Shown: piece after piece, positions 47,590 through 57,225 of the stretch
Layout of the letters: every line of letters starts with the position of its first letter
How positions within the stretch are numbered: the first letter of the stretch is position 1
NCBI RefSeq assembly: GCF_003576645.1
Contig: NC_044916.1
Coordinates: 32,502,079 to 32,566,078 of the forward strand
DNA length: 64,000 bases
From: Ipomoea triloba
Taxonomy: Eukaryota; Streptophyta; Magnoliopsida; Solanales; Convolvulaceae
Direction of reading: 5' to 3'
Notes under the pieces: model-generated
What the model was told of the DNA's origin: nothing
Databases searched by the model: none
Seen by the model: the letters and a program-made list of their open reading frames with translations, nothing else
Made by a program: the position numbers and the translations under genes

Positions 47590-50085
47590 TCACCAACTCG
47601 GCGATAGAGCAACGAACCTCAGGCCATTGTCCCTTTTGCTCACTCTCCACAACTTCTTCATAAGATTCATGTTTTCTCCCCCTTCAGTCAAAAGTACATA
47701 CTGACTAGAAGAATAACGAGTAGATGGTATCCGCTCCCTAACAGACCTTCTCGGAAGATCAACTGGAACCTGCGAATGAACCTCCTGTTCCTGGTGCACA
47801 ACATCATCAACATGACCATCTACATTAGCTGCATCATCCTGATATTCTGGTACAAGATCACCATTCTGAACATTTTCCTGAACCTCATCAACATCATGTG
47901 TACCTCTGTGGTAAACTGGCTCAATGTCAACCAAACTTCCACTAGCATGAGATTCTGGCTCTTTCACTTTGTCAATATTCTCAATGGTTTGATTTTCAAA
48001 GAACACTACATCACGACTTCTGACTAGCTTCTTCTGAACTGGATCATACAGCCTGTAGCCAAATTCATCAAACCCATAACCAATGAAAATGCACTCTCTA
48101 GTCTTCGAATCCAACTTAGATCTCTCATCTCTTGGAACATGCACAAATGCCTTACAACCGAAGACTTTAAGGTGATCGTAAGAAACTTCCTTTCCACACC
48201 AAACTTTATCAGGAACTTCATTTTTCAAAGCAACAACGGGAGATAAATTGATAACATGAACAGCTGTGGAAACTGCCTCAGCCCAGAAAGAACTAGGCAA
48301 CTTTGCATCATCAAGCATACATCTGACTCTCTCCATAATAGTCCGGTTCATCCTTTCTGCTAAGCCATTTAACTGAGGTGTCTTAGGAGGAGTTTTCTGA
48401 TGCCTGATACCGTACCTTCTGCAATACTCATCAAACGGTCCACAATATTCACCGCCATTATCAGTACGGATGCACTTCAATTTCTTCCCTGTCTGTCTCT
48501 CAACAAGGGCATGAAACTCTTTAAATACACCAAGCACATCACTTTTGTGCTTCAAAGTATAGACCCAGAGTTTCCTAGAATAGTCATCAATAAAGGTTAC
48601 AAAGTAAACTGCACCTCCGAGTGACCTAACCTTCATTGGTCCACACACATCAGAATGTATCAACTCAAGTGGCTGTGATTTTCTTGAAGGAGGATGGCTC
48701 ATGAAAGAAACCCTTCTCTGTTTTCCAGCCAAGCAGTGAACACACTTGTCCAATCTAGCTTCTTTAACCCTAGAAAGCTTACTCTTCTTGGCAAGATAAT
48801 CAATCCCCTTCACACTCATGTGACTAAGTCGTTTATGCCACAATTCTGATACACATTCTTTTTCTACCACATTCACTGAATCATCAGAAATAGAACTTTG
48901 CAAAGAGTACAAGTTAGAATGCTTGTTACCTCGTGCAACAACCAGCGAGCCTTTAGTGATTTTCCAATGCCCATCACCAAAGAAACAACAGAAACCATCA
49001 TCATCAAGTTTTCCTGTAGAAATAAGATTCAGTCTGATATCTGGTGCATGCTTGACATCTTTAAGTACCAAAATTGCGCCATTGCTTGTCTCAAGGCAAA
49101 CTGTACCGGTACCCGTCACCTTCACCTGACCATCATCACCCATTCTGAGTTCTCCAAAGTCACCTGGAGTATATGAAGAAAAGAATTCCTTCCTTGGTGT
49201 AACATGGTAGGCTGCACCTGAATCCACAATCCAAGTTGTCTCATGGCATGCAACGTTGATGGCATTCTCATCAAAAGCAACTAGTAAGTCTGCTCTAACT
49301 ACTGTTGCAACTTGGTTCTCGGTATCACCATCATTCTCGTCTTGCTTCTTATCTCTTTTCAACTTGAAGCAATACTTCCTGATGTGCCCTTTCTTGCCAC
49401 AATAATGACATTCAATATCTCTACCTTTCTGACCCCTTTGATTGTTTCTCCCCCTATAATCTGTAACCAAAATATCTGACTGCGAAGTAGAAGTAGAAGT
49501 GTCTTGAGATCTTCTCCTTGCTTCCTCATTCAAGATACCACTCTTAACATATTCCATGGTCACAACACCGTTGGGAGCTGAATTGGTCAAAGAAACCCGA
49601 AATGTTTCCCAAGAATCTGGTAGAGTGTTAAGCAACCAGAGACCAAGTACCTCATCCTCAAATTTGATGCCCATACCGGACAACTGATCAAGAACGCCCT
49701 GAAAATCATTAACATAATCATTGATCAATGTTCCTTCACTGTATCTTATATTCATCAACTGCTTCAACAAAAATAACTTATTATTGCCTGTCTTAGAAGC
49801 ATACAAGGTTTCAAGTTTATTCCATAGGCTCCTGGCATGTGTCTCATTAATAATGTGGTTTAAAACATTATCTTCAACCCACTGTCGAATATATCCACAA
49901 ACTTGTTGGTGCTCAAAGTCCCACTCCTCATCTGACATATTTTCAGGCTTTGCACTTGCAAACACAGGTAGATGTAACTTTTTCACGAACAGGAGATCCT
50001 TCATCTTGGCTTTCCAAATGTGATAATTTCTACCATTCAATCGTACCATATTACTCATATTTGTTTCCATCTCAAATATATCCAA
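47590..50085 (-). CDS. Copia gag-protease-integrase polyprotein, unit 3 (831 aa, no RT)
   Basis: Same architecture and same missing RT/RNase H. Private differences lie near the C-terminus: EVHSQVP instead of EVPSQVP and GGENMNLM instead of GGENMSLM. Catalytic residues are intact. Confidence 0.9.
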   Translation of the reverse strand: MDIFEMETNMSNMVRLNGRNYHIWKAKMKDLLFVKKLHLPVFASAKPENMSDEEWDFEHQQVCGYIRQWVEDNVLNHIINETHARSLWNKLETLYASKTGNNKLFLLKQLMNIRYSEGTLINDYVNDFQGVLDQLSGMGIKFEDEVLGLWLLNTLPDSWETFRVSLTNSAPNGVVTMEYVKSGILNEEARRRSQDTSTSTSQSDILVTDYRGRNNQRGQKGRDIECHYCGKKGHIRKYCFKLKRDKKQDENDGDTENQVATVVRADLLVAFDENAINVACHETTWIVDSGAAYHVTPRKEFFSSYTPGDFGELRMGDDGQVKVTGTGTVCLETSNGAILVLKDVKHAPDIRLNLISTGKLDDDGFCCFFGDGHWKITKGSLVVARGNKHSNLYSLQSSISDDSVNVVEKECVSELWHKRLSHMSVKGIDYLAKKSKLSRVKEARLDKCVHCLAGKQRRVSFMSHPPSRKSQPLELIHSDVCGPMKVRSLGGAVYFVTFIDDYSRKLWVYTLKHKSDVLGVFKEFHALVERQTGKKLKCIRTDNGGEYCGPFDEYCRRYGIRHQKTPPKTPQLNGLAERMNRTIMERVRCMLDDAKLPSSFWAEAVSTAVHVINLSPVVALKNEVPDKVWCGKEVSYDHLKVFGCKAFVHVPRDERSKLDSKTRECIFIGYGFDEFGYRLYDPVQKKLVRSRDVVFFENQTIENIDKVKEPESHASGSLVDIEPVYHRGTHDVDEVQENVQNGDLVPEYQDDAANVDGHVDDVVHQEQEVHSQVPVDLPRRSVRERIPSTRYSSSQYVLLTEGGENMNLMKKLWRVSKRDNGLRFVALSPSW

Positions 50086-50143
50086 TTAACAACAAAGGCT
50101 GTTCAAAAATACCAAATCAACAACCAGGGCTCTGATACCACTT

Positions 50144-50988
50144 TGTTGGGAAAAATCCCACCTCCTGTGACAATCAAAATCACAGACCCAACACGGTACA
50201 CAAATACGAGATAATACACAATAGCCCAAAAATAAATATGAACACAAGAAACACAAGATTTACGTGGAAAACCCCAAAACCACGGGGAAAAACCACGGGC
50301 CACCAACAACAACAATTTCCACTATATCACAAATCTCGGGTACAAAGTTTTAGGCTACCACACGAGCCATACATCCACAAATCATCAAATACAATAACTC
50401 CTAGGCCAAAACATTCTTATAATATTCACAGGCTAAAATGAATAATATCTCGTACTCAAAATATTCAACTACCACGAACAAGGTAAAATGAATACAAATA
50501 TTACGAGATTATCCAAAGAGATGCCTGGAATAAATACAAGCTGACCTCAAATATTTGATGAAGATAGTACCCAAGAACTAGGCAAACCCACGACAGAATA
50601 GCACGGCAAAACTGCACCAAAGATGAAGGAGAAAATAGTTTGTTCCTTCTACTGATGAACCGCCGAACGCCAAAAGAATAGGAAGAAGAAAAATGAGTTT
50701 TTCTTCCTCTGCTGAACTGCCGAACTCACTGCCTCTCTGTGTTTTTTTTTTTTTTTTTTTTTGTTGGCCGAAAAAGAGAGAAGAATGGGAATGAAAAATA
50801 ATTCACTCCACTTGCTGCCTCTCTACTGCGGAACACAACAAAAAAATGGGAATAATGCATGCTTGCTTGCTTTTCCACTTGCTGACAAAGTAAACACTAC
50901 CAAATGCTTCCCACTACATTTTATTTGTTGTTTTCTTTGTTTGTCTTTATGCTGCCAGCTCAATTCTCACATAGGAGGGACCCCAACA
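50144..50988 (-). repeat. Copia array LTR 4 (845 bp)
   Basis: Shared between units 3 and 4. It has private changes just inside its left end (CAATCAAAATCACAGACCC where the others read CAATTAAAAATCACAAGACC). Confidence 0.88.
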
Positions 50989-51018
50989 AATCTCCCCCTA
51001 CCGACTATGTGAAAGTAA

Positions 51019-53514
51019 TCACCAACTCGGCGATAGAGCAACGAACCTCAGGCCATTGTCCCTTTTGCTCACTCTCCACAACTTCTTCATAAGACTCATG
51101 TTTTCTCCCCCTTCAGTCAAAAGTACATACTGACTAGAAGAATAACGAGTAGATGGTATCCGCTCCCTAACAGACCTTCTCGGAAGATCAACTGGAACCT
51201 GCGAAGGAACCTCCTGTTCCTGGTGCACAACATCATCAACATGACCATCTACATTAGCTGCATCATCCTGATATTCTGGTACAAGATCACCATTCTGAAC
51301 ATTTTCCTGAACCTCATCAACATCATGTGTACCTCTGTGGTAAACTGGCTCAATGTCAACCAAACTTCCACTAGCATGAGATTCTGGCTCTTTCACTTTG
51401 TCAATATTCTCAATGGTTTGATTTTCAAAGAACACTACATCACGACTTCTGACTAGCTTCTTCTGAACTGGATCATACAGCCTGTAGCCAAATTCATCAA
51501 ACCCATAACCAATGAAAATGCACTCTCTAGTCTTCGAATCCAACTTAGATCTCTCATCTCTTGGAACATGCACAAATGCCTTACAACCGAAGACTTTAAG
51601 GTGATCGTAAGAAACTTCCTTTCCACACCAAACTTTATCAGGAACTTCATTTTTCAAAGCAACAACGGGAGATAAATTGATAACATGAACAGCTGTGGAA
51701 ACTGCCTCAGCCCAGAAAGAACTAGGCAACTTTGCATCATCAAGCATACATCTGACTCTCTCCATAATAGTCCGGTTCATCCTTTCTGCTAAGCCATTTA
51801 ACTGAGGTGTCTTAGGAGGAGTTTTCTGATGCCTGATACCGTACCTTCTGCAATACTCATCAAACGGTCCACAATATTCACCGCCATTATCAGTACGGAT
51901 GCACTTCAATTTCTTCCCTGTCTGTCTCTCAACAAGGGCATGAAACTCTTTAAATACACCAAGCACATCACTTTTGTGCTTCAAAGTATAGACCCAGAGT
52001 TTCCTAGAATAGTCATCAATAAAGGTTACAAAGTAAACTGCACCTCCGAGTGACCTAACCTTCATTGGTCCACACACATCAGAATGTATCAACTCAAGTG
52101 GCTGTGATTTTCTTGAAGGAGGATGGCTCATGAAAGAAACCCTTCTCTGTTTTCCAGCCAAGCAGTGAACACACTTGTCCAATCTAGCTTCTTTAACCCT
52201 AGAAAGCTTACTCTTCTTGGCAAGATAATCAATCCCCTTCACACTCATGTGACTAAGTCGTTTATGCCACAATTCTGATACACATTCTTTTTCTACCACA
52301 TTCACTGAATCATCAGAAATAGAACTTTGCAAAGAGTACAAGTTAGAATGCTTGTTACCTCGTGCAACAACCAGCGAGCCTTTAGTGATTTTCCAATGCC
52401 CATCACCAAAGAAACAACAGAAACCATCATCATCAAGTTTTCCTGTAGAAATAAGATTCAGTCTGATATCTGGTGCATGCTTGACATCTTTAAGTACCAA
52501 AATTGCGCCATTGCTTGTCTCAAGGCAAACTGTACCGGTACCCGTCACCTTCACCTGACCATCATCACCCATTCTGAGTTCTCCAAAGTCACCTGGAGTA
52601 TATGAAGAAAAGAATTCCTTCCTTGGTGTAACATGGTAGGCTGCACCTGAATCCACAATCCAAGTTGTCTCATGGCATGCAACGTTGATGGCATTCTCAT
52701 CAAAAGCAACTAGTAAGTCTGCTCTAACTACTGTTGCAACTTGGTTCTCGGTATCACCATCATTCTCGTCTTGCTTCTTATCTCTTTTCAACTTGAAGCA
52801 ATACTTCCTGATGTGCCCTTTCTTGCCACAATAATGACATTCAATATCTCTACCTTTCTGACCCCTTTGATTGTTTCTCCCCCTATAATCTGTAACCAAA
52901 ATATCTGACTGCGAAATAGAAGTAGAAGTGTCTTGAGATCTTCTCCTTGCTTCCTCATTCAAGATACCACTCTTAACATATTCCATGGTCACAACACCGT
53001 TGGGAGCTGAATTGGTCAAAGAAACCCGAAATGTTTCCCAAGAATCTGGTAGAGTGTTAAGCAACCAGAGACCAAGTACCTCATCCTCAAATTTGATGCC
53101 CATACCGGACAACTGATCAAGAACGCCCTGAAAATCATTAACATAATCATTGATCAATGTTCCTTCACTGTATCTTATATTCATCAACTGCTTCAACAAA
53201 AATAACTTATTATTGCCTGTCTTAGAAGCATACAAGGTTTCAAGTTTATTCCATAGGCTCCTGGCATGTGTCTCATTAATAATGTGGTTTAAAACATTAT
53301 CTTCAACCCACTGTCGAATATATCCACAAACTTGTTGGTGCTCAAAGTCCCACTCCTCATCTGACATATTTTCAGGCTTTGCACTTGCAAACACAGGTAG
53401 ATGTAACTTTTTCACGAACAGGAGATCCTTCATCTTGGCTTTCCAAATGTGATAATTTCTACCATTCAATCGTACCATATTACTCATATTTGTTTCCATC
53501 TCAAATATATCCAA
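51019..53514 (-). CDS. Copia gag-protease-integrase polyprotein, unit 4 (831 aa, no RT)
   Basis: Same architecture. It has the variant TSTSISQSD (Ile at residue 200, Thr in units 1-3), shared only with the copy at 57226-59721. That shared variant supports the idea that the two are the same unit assembled twice. Confidence 0.9.
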   Translation of the reverse strand: MDIFEMETNMSNMVRLNGRNYHIWKAKMKDLLFVKKLHLPVFASAKPENMSDEEWDFEHQQVCGYIRQWVEDNVLNHIINETHARSLWNKLETLYASKTGNNKLFLLKQLMNIRYSEGTLINDYVNDFQGVLDQLSGMGIKFEDEVLGLWLLNTLPDSWETFRVSLTNSAPNGVVTMEYVKSGILNEEARRRSQDTSTSISQSDILVTDYRGRNNQRGQKGRDIECHYCGKKGHIRKYCFKLKRDKKQDENDGDTENQVATVVRADLLVAFDENAINVACHETTWIVDSGAAYHVTPRKEFFSSYTPGDFGELRMGDDGQVKVTGTGTVCLETSNGAILVLKDVKHAPDIRLNLISTGKLDDDGFCCFFGDGHWKITKGSLVVARGNKHSNLYSLQSSISDDSVNVVEKECVSELWHKRLSHMSVKGIDYLAKKSKLSRVKEARLDKCVHCLAGKQRRVSFMSHPPSRKSQPLELIHSDVCGPMKVRSLGGAVYFVTFIDDYSRKLWVYTLKHKSDVLGVFKEFHALVERQTGKKLKCIRTDNGGEYCGPFDEYCRRYGIRHQKTPPKTPQLNGLAERMNRTIMERVRCMLDDAKLPSSFWAEAVSTAVHVINLSPVVALKNEVPDKVWCGKEVSYDHLKVFGCKAFVHVPRDERSKLDSKTRECIFIGYGFDEFGYRLYDPVQKKLVRSRDVVFFENQTIENIDKVKEPESHASGSLVDIEPVYHRGTHDVDEVQENVQNGDLVPEYQDDAANVDGHVDDVVHQEQEVPSQVPVDLPRRSVRERIPSTRYSSSQYVLLTEGGENMSLMKKLWRVSKRDNGLRFVALSPSW

Positions 53515-53572
53515 TTAACAACAAAGGCTGTCAAAAAATACCAAATCAACAACCAGGGCTCTGATACCACTT

Positions 53573-54414
53573 TGTTGGGAAAAATCCCACCTCCTGTGAC
53601 AATTAAAAATCACAAGATCAACACGGTACACAAATACGAGATAATACACAATAGCCCAAAAATAAATATGAACACAAGAAACACAAGATTTACGTGGAAA
53701 ACCCCAAAACCACGGGGAAAAACCACGGGCCACCAACAACAACAATTTCCACTATATCACAAATCTCGGGTACAAAGTTTTAGGCTACCACACGAGCCAT
53801 ACATCCACAAATCATCAAATACAATAACTCCTAGGCCAAAACATTCTTATAATATTCACAGGCTAAAAGGAATAATATCTCGTACTCAAAATATTCAACT
53901 ACCACGAACAAGGTAAAATGAATACAAATATTACGAGATTATCCAAAGAGATGCCTGGAATAAATACAAGCTGACCTCAAATATTTGATGAAGATAGTAC
54001 CCAAGAACTAGGCAAACCCACGACAAAATAGCACGGCAAAACTGCACCAAAGATGAAGGAGAAAATAGTTTGTTCCTTCTACTGATGAACCGCCGAACGC
54101 CAAAAGAAGAGGAAGAAGAAAAATGAGTTTTTCTTCCTCTGCTGAACTGCCGAACTCACTGCCTCTCTGTGTTTTTTTTTTTTCTTCTGTTGGCCGAAAA
54201 AGAGAGAAGAATGGGAATGAAAAATAATTCACTCCACTTGCTGCCTCTCTACTGCGGAACACAACAAAAAAATGGGAATAATGCATGCTTGCTTGCTTTT
54301 CCACTTGCTGACAAAGTAAACACTACCAAATGCTTCCCACTACATTTTATTTGTTGTTTTCTTTGTTTGTCTTTATGCTGCCAGCTCAATTCTCACATAG
54401 GAGGGACCCCAACA
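53573..54414 (-). repeat. Copia array LTR 5 (842 bp), terminal 5' LTR
   Basis: The right-most LTR, followed directly by TTAAT and then the polygalacturonase 2 promoter. It has several private changes (a shorter T tract interrupted by C near 54184, AAGAAGAGG, CGACAAAATAG). It faces away from the polygalacturonase gene. Confidence 0.88.
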
Positions 54415-54496
54415 TTAATTTCATTCACTTATAGGCTTGTTTTTGATCACCCTCAATTAACATAACTTATTGCTATACTCTCTCTCACATTTCCCT

Positions 54497-54509
54497 CTAT
54501 TTAAATTCT
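54497..54509 (+). promoter_or_regulatory. TATA-like box of polygalacturonase 2 (first appearance)
   Basis: TCTATTTAAATTC lies about 90-100 bp before the ATG at 54596 and only about 78 bp after the TTAAT that ends the Copia array. The same sequence is at about 60707-60719 in the second appearance. Confidence 0.4.
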
Positions 54510-54595
54510 TCATTTCTCACATTACCTCACCACCTTCTAAACAATCTCTCAACTCCGATCCCTTAGTTAAGGTTAAGAAAAAGATCGAATTTTCA

Positions 54596-56844
54596 ATGAA
54601 AATTAGGGCTGGAAGTTTCATTACCATTTTTGTGTGGGCAGTACTATGTTTCGTGTTCTTTAACGAAGCATTAGCGACAGGTGTTACAACTTTTAATGTT
54701 GTCGACTTAGGAGCGGAACCCGACGGCGAAACGGACGCGGCCGAGATTTTCCAACGGGCGTGGTGTGCAGCTTGTGGGTCCCCGGATCCGGCCAAGATTT
54801 ATGTGCCGGAGGGAATGTTTTTGATCCGGCAAGCATATTTTAGCGGGCCTTGCGAGAACAACAACATTGTCTTTGAAATTTGGGGCACCCTTGTTGCTCC
54901 TTCCGATTACAACGTCATCGGCAATGACGATAACTGGCTGGCGTTTGAACATGTTGACGGAGTTGCCATCATCGGCGGCAAACTTTACGGTCAAGGCGCC
55001 GGCCTCTGGGCTTGTAAGGATTCCGGCAACGAATGTCCCAAGGGCGCAACGGTACGTCTGATCTCTATATATTATTTAATTAACATCTTCCCTAGCTTCA
55101 AAAAATATAATCATCTATACCAGCATATATTACTCTTTTTTTTTTATTGGTAGTATAAGAAATATTAATGGGCATTTTTTTTTGGAATGTGACAGTTACA
55201 TTTTTTTTGGCTAGTGGCGGAAGTGGGGGAGTTTTAAAAAACTTTTACTATACTATCACTTCTAATAAAGTATTGTTAATAAGGTATTAGTTAATACTTG
55301 ACAATGTTTAATGTAGATGTTTAATTTTTAATTGAAACAAATTTTTGGGTGTTCTTTATTACGGAGTAGTTATTAGTGAAATATAATAAAAAGGAAAATT
55401 TATAGTCCAGTTGTCCTCTTAGAACTGTTTTTGATATTTTTTATTTGAGCTGATCAACTATAGATAATCTAACTTTATTTATCTTATAAATCAAAATGAT
55501 ATATAATAGTGTTATATTTTGTGGGACGATAAAATTTTTTTTCTAGTTTTTAAATATATTGGAACCATATTATATTCCAGTACATTGGAATGTATGTTAA
55601 GGAATAACAACAATATAATGTATATATATATGGAGTTCAAACATTTGACCAAAAACATACAAAACCCAATAACTGATCAGAAAAAAAAAAAAAAAGTGTT
55701 GTATAAAACCTAGCTTTCACGAAAATGACAAATGGAGGCAGTGAAATAGAAACGAAAGCAGATGGATTATATTACGCAAACCTCTTTAACGGTTTCTTTA
55801 ATTTATTGTGAGATACTAAAGTTGTTGGTCCACTTTTGTTTCTATCTATTCTTGTTTTTGTATGTAATAATTTCTTTGTTTTTAATTTGTCCTCAATGAA
55901 TATGACATTACAGAACTTGTCAATTACAAACTCAAAAAACGTTGTCGTCACTGGGCTGCTTTCCCTAAACAGCCAAATGTTCCACGTCGTCGTCAACCGG
56001 TGCGGTAGGGTAACGATGCAAGACATTGAAATCAAGGCCCCCGGAGACAGTCCCAACACAGATGGAATTCATGTTCAATTATCATATGATGTTACTATAC
56101 TCAACTCTAAAATAACAACCGGAGATGACTGCATCTCAATTGGACCGGGTGCAAAAAATTTGTGGATGGAAAATATTTTATGTGGACCTGGCCATGGTGT
56201 TAGGTAAAATTACATACCTATCTAGAGTTTTTAATTACAAACTCGATGCTAGTATATATATTAATATTGGCAAAAACTTTTAGGGTGCGTTTGGTTCGCA
56301 CATGGGAATCGGAATCGGAATGGGTATCAAATACTTGGTAAGGGTAATGGGTTTTGGTGAAAGTATTTAGCATGTTTGGTAGTTGGGTGGAATGAGAATG
56401 ATTATTAATAGTTCGGGAAGAAATGAGGAAGTGAAATGAAACCCTTATTTAATAAGGGTATGGGTTTTCTCATTAATGGGGTATTCCAAACCCATAGTAG
56501 CATTCTCAAAACCTATCAACCAAACACTAACAATCACTTTCATACCCATTCCCTATGCCTAAACCCCCAACCAAACACACCCTTAATTTGTGCATATTTT
56601 TTTTTGAAGCATTGGGAGTTTGGCCAAGAATTTAAAAGAAAAAGGGGTGCAGAATGTGACGTTGAAAACAGCTACGTTCAAGAACACACAAAACGGAGTG
56701 AGAATAAAAGCTTGGGGTAGACCAAGTAAAGGGTTTGCCAGAAAAATCGTTTTCAAAGATTTAAAAATGAGGAATGTCCACAACCCCATTCTCATCGACC
56801 AAAACTATTGCCCAGACAATAAAAATTGTCCGGGTCAGGTAACA
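54596..56844 (+). pseudogene. Polygalacturonase 2, first appearance, cut off at an N after exon 3
   Basis: Exons 54596-55051, 55914-56203 and 56610-56838 appear identical by eye to the first three exons of the complete gene at 60806-63386. The sequence stops at the N at 56845, a few bases into intron 3, and then jumps into the middle of a Copia LTR. The last exon (73 codons) is therefore missing. All four GH28 signatures are still encoded. If the N marks an assembly join, this is not a separate gene; if the duplication is real, it is a 3'-truncated pseudogene. Confidence 0.75.
56283..56582. mobile_element. Tourist-like (PIF/Harbinger) MITE in intron 2 of polygalacturonase 2, first appearance
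   Basis: A 300-bp element with terminal inverted repeats GGGTGCGTTTGGTT... and ...AACCAAACACACCC, flanked by TTA on both sides (56280-56282 and 56583-56585). A TTA/TAA duplication is diagnostic of PIF/Harbinger MITEs. No coding capacity. Confidence 0.8.
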
Positions 56845-56845
56845 N
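56845..56845. other. Single N at a sequence discontinuity
   Basis: Left of the N is intron 3 of polygalacturonase 2. Right of it the sequence re-enters a Copia LTR at the equivalent of 50637. The stretch 50637-56844 then recurs as 56846-63054. It is very likely an assembly join. Confidence 0.85.
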
Positions 56846-57225
56846 AGTTTGTTCCTTCTACTGATGAACCGCCGAACGCCAAAAGAATAGGAAGAAGAAA
56901 AATGAGTTTTTCTTCCTCTGCTGAACTGCCGAACTCACTGCCTCTCTGTGTTTTTTTTTTTTTTTTTTTGTTGGCCGAAAAAGAGAGAAGAATGGGAATG
57001 AAAAATAATTCACTCCACTTGCTGCCTCTCTACTGCGGAACACAACAAAAAAATGGGAATAATGCATGCTTGCTTGCTTTTCCACTTGCTGACAAAGTAA
57101 ACACTACCAAATGCTTCCCACTACATTTTATTTGTTGTTTTCTTTGTTTGTCTTTATGCTGCCAGCTCAATTCTCACATAGGAGGGACCCCAACATATCT
57201 CCCCCTACCGACTATGTGAAAGTAA

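Larger units (their letters stand above)
39850..54419 (-). mobile_element. Tandem array of an RT-less Copia retroelement: five LTRs, four internal regions, TSD TTAAT
   Basis: Order from left to right: LTR 39855-40699, internal, LTR 43284-44129, internal, LTR 46714-47559, internal, LTR 50144-50988, internal, LTR 53573-54414. The repeat period is 3,430 bp (3,429 for one unit). The whole block, not each unit, is flanked by TTAAT (39850-39854 and 54415-54419), as for one insertion that later expanded or that inserted as a multimer. Polarity is minus: a polypurine tract follows each LTR on its right and the tRNA-Met primer binding site (TGGTATCAGAGC on the minus strand) lies left of the next LTR. 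Units differ by only a few SNPs. Confidence 0.9.

Noticed and set aside
54596..56844. A third, independent polygalacturonase gene
   Set aside because: It appears identical by eye over exons and introns to the complete gene at 60806 and ends exactly at an N. It is treated as an assembly duplicate or truncated copy.
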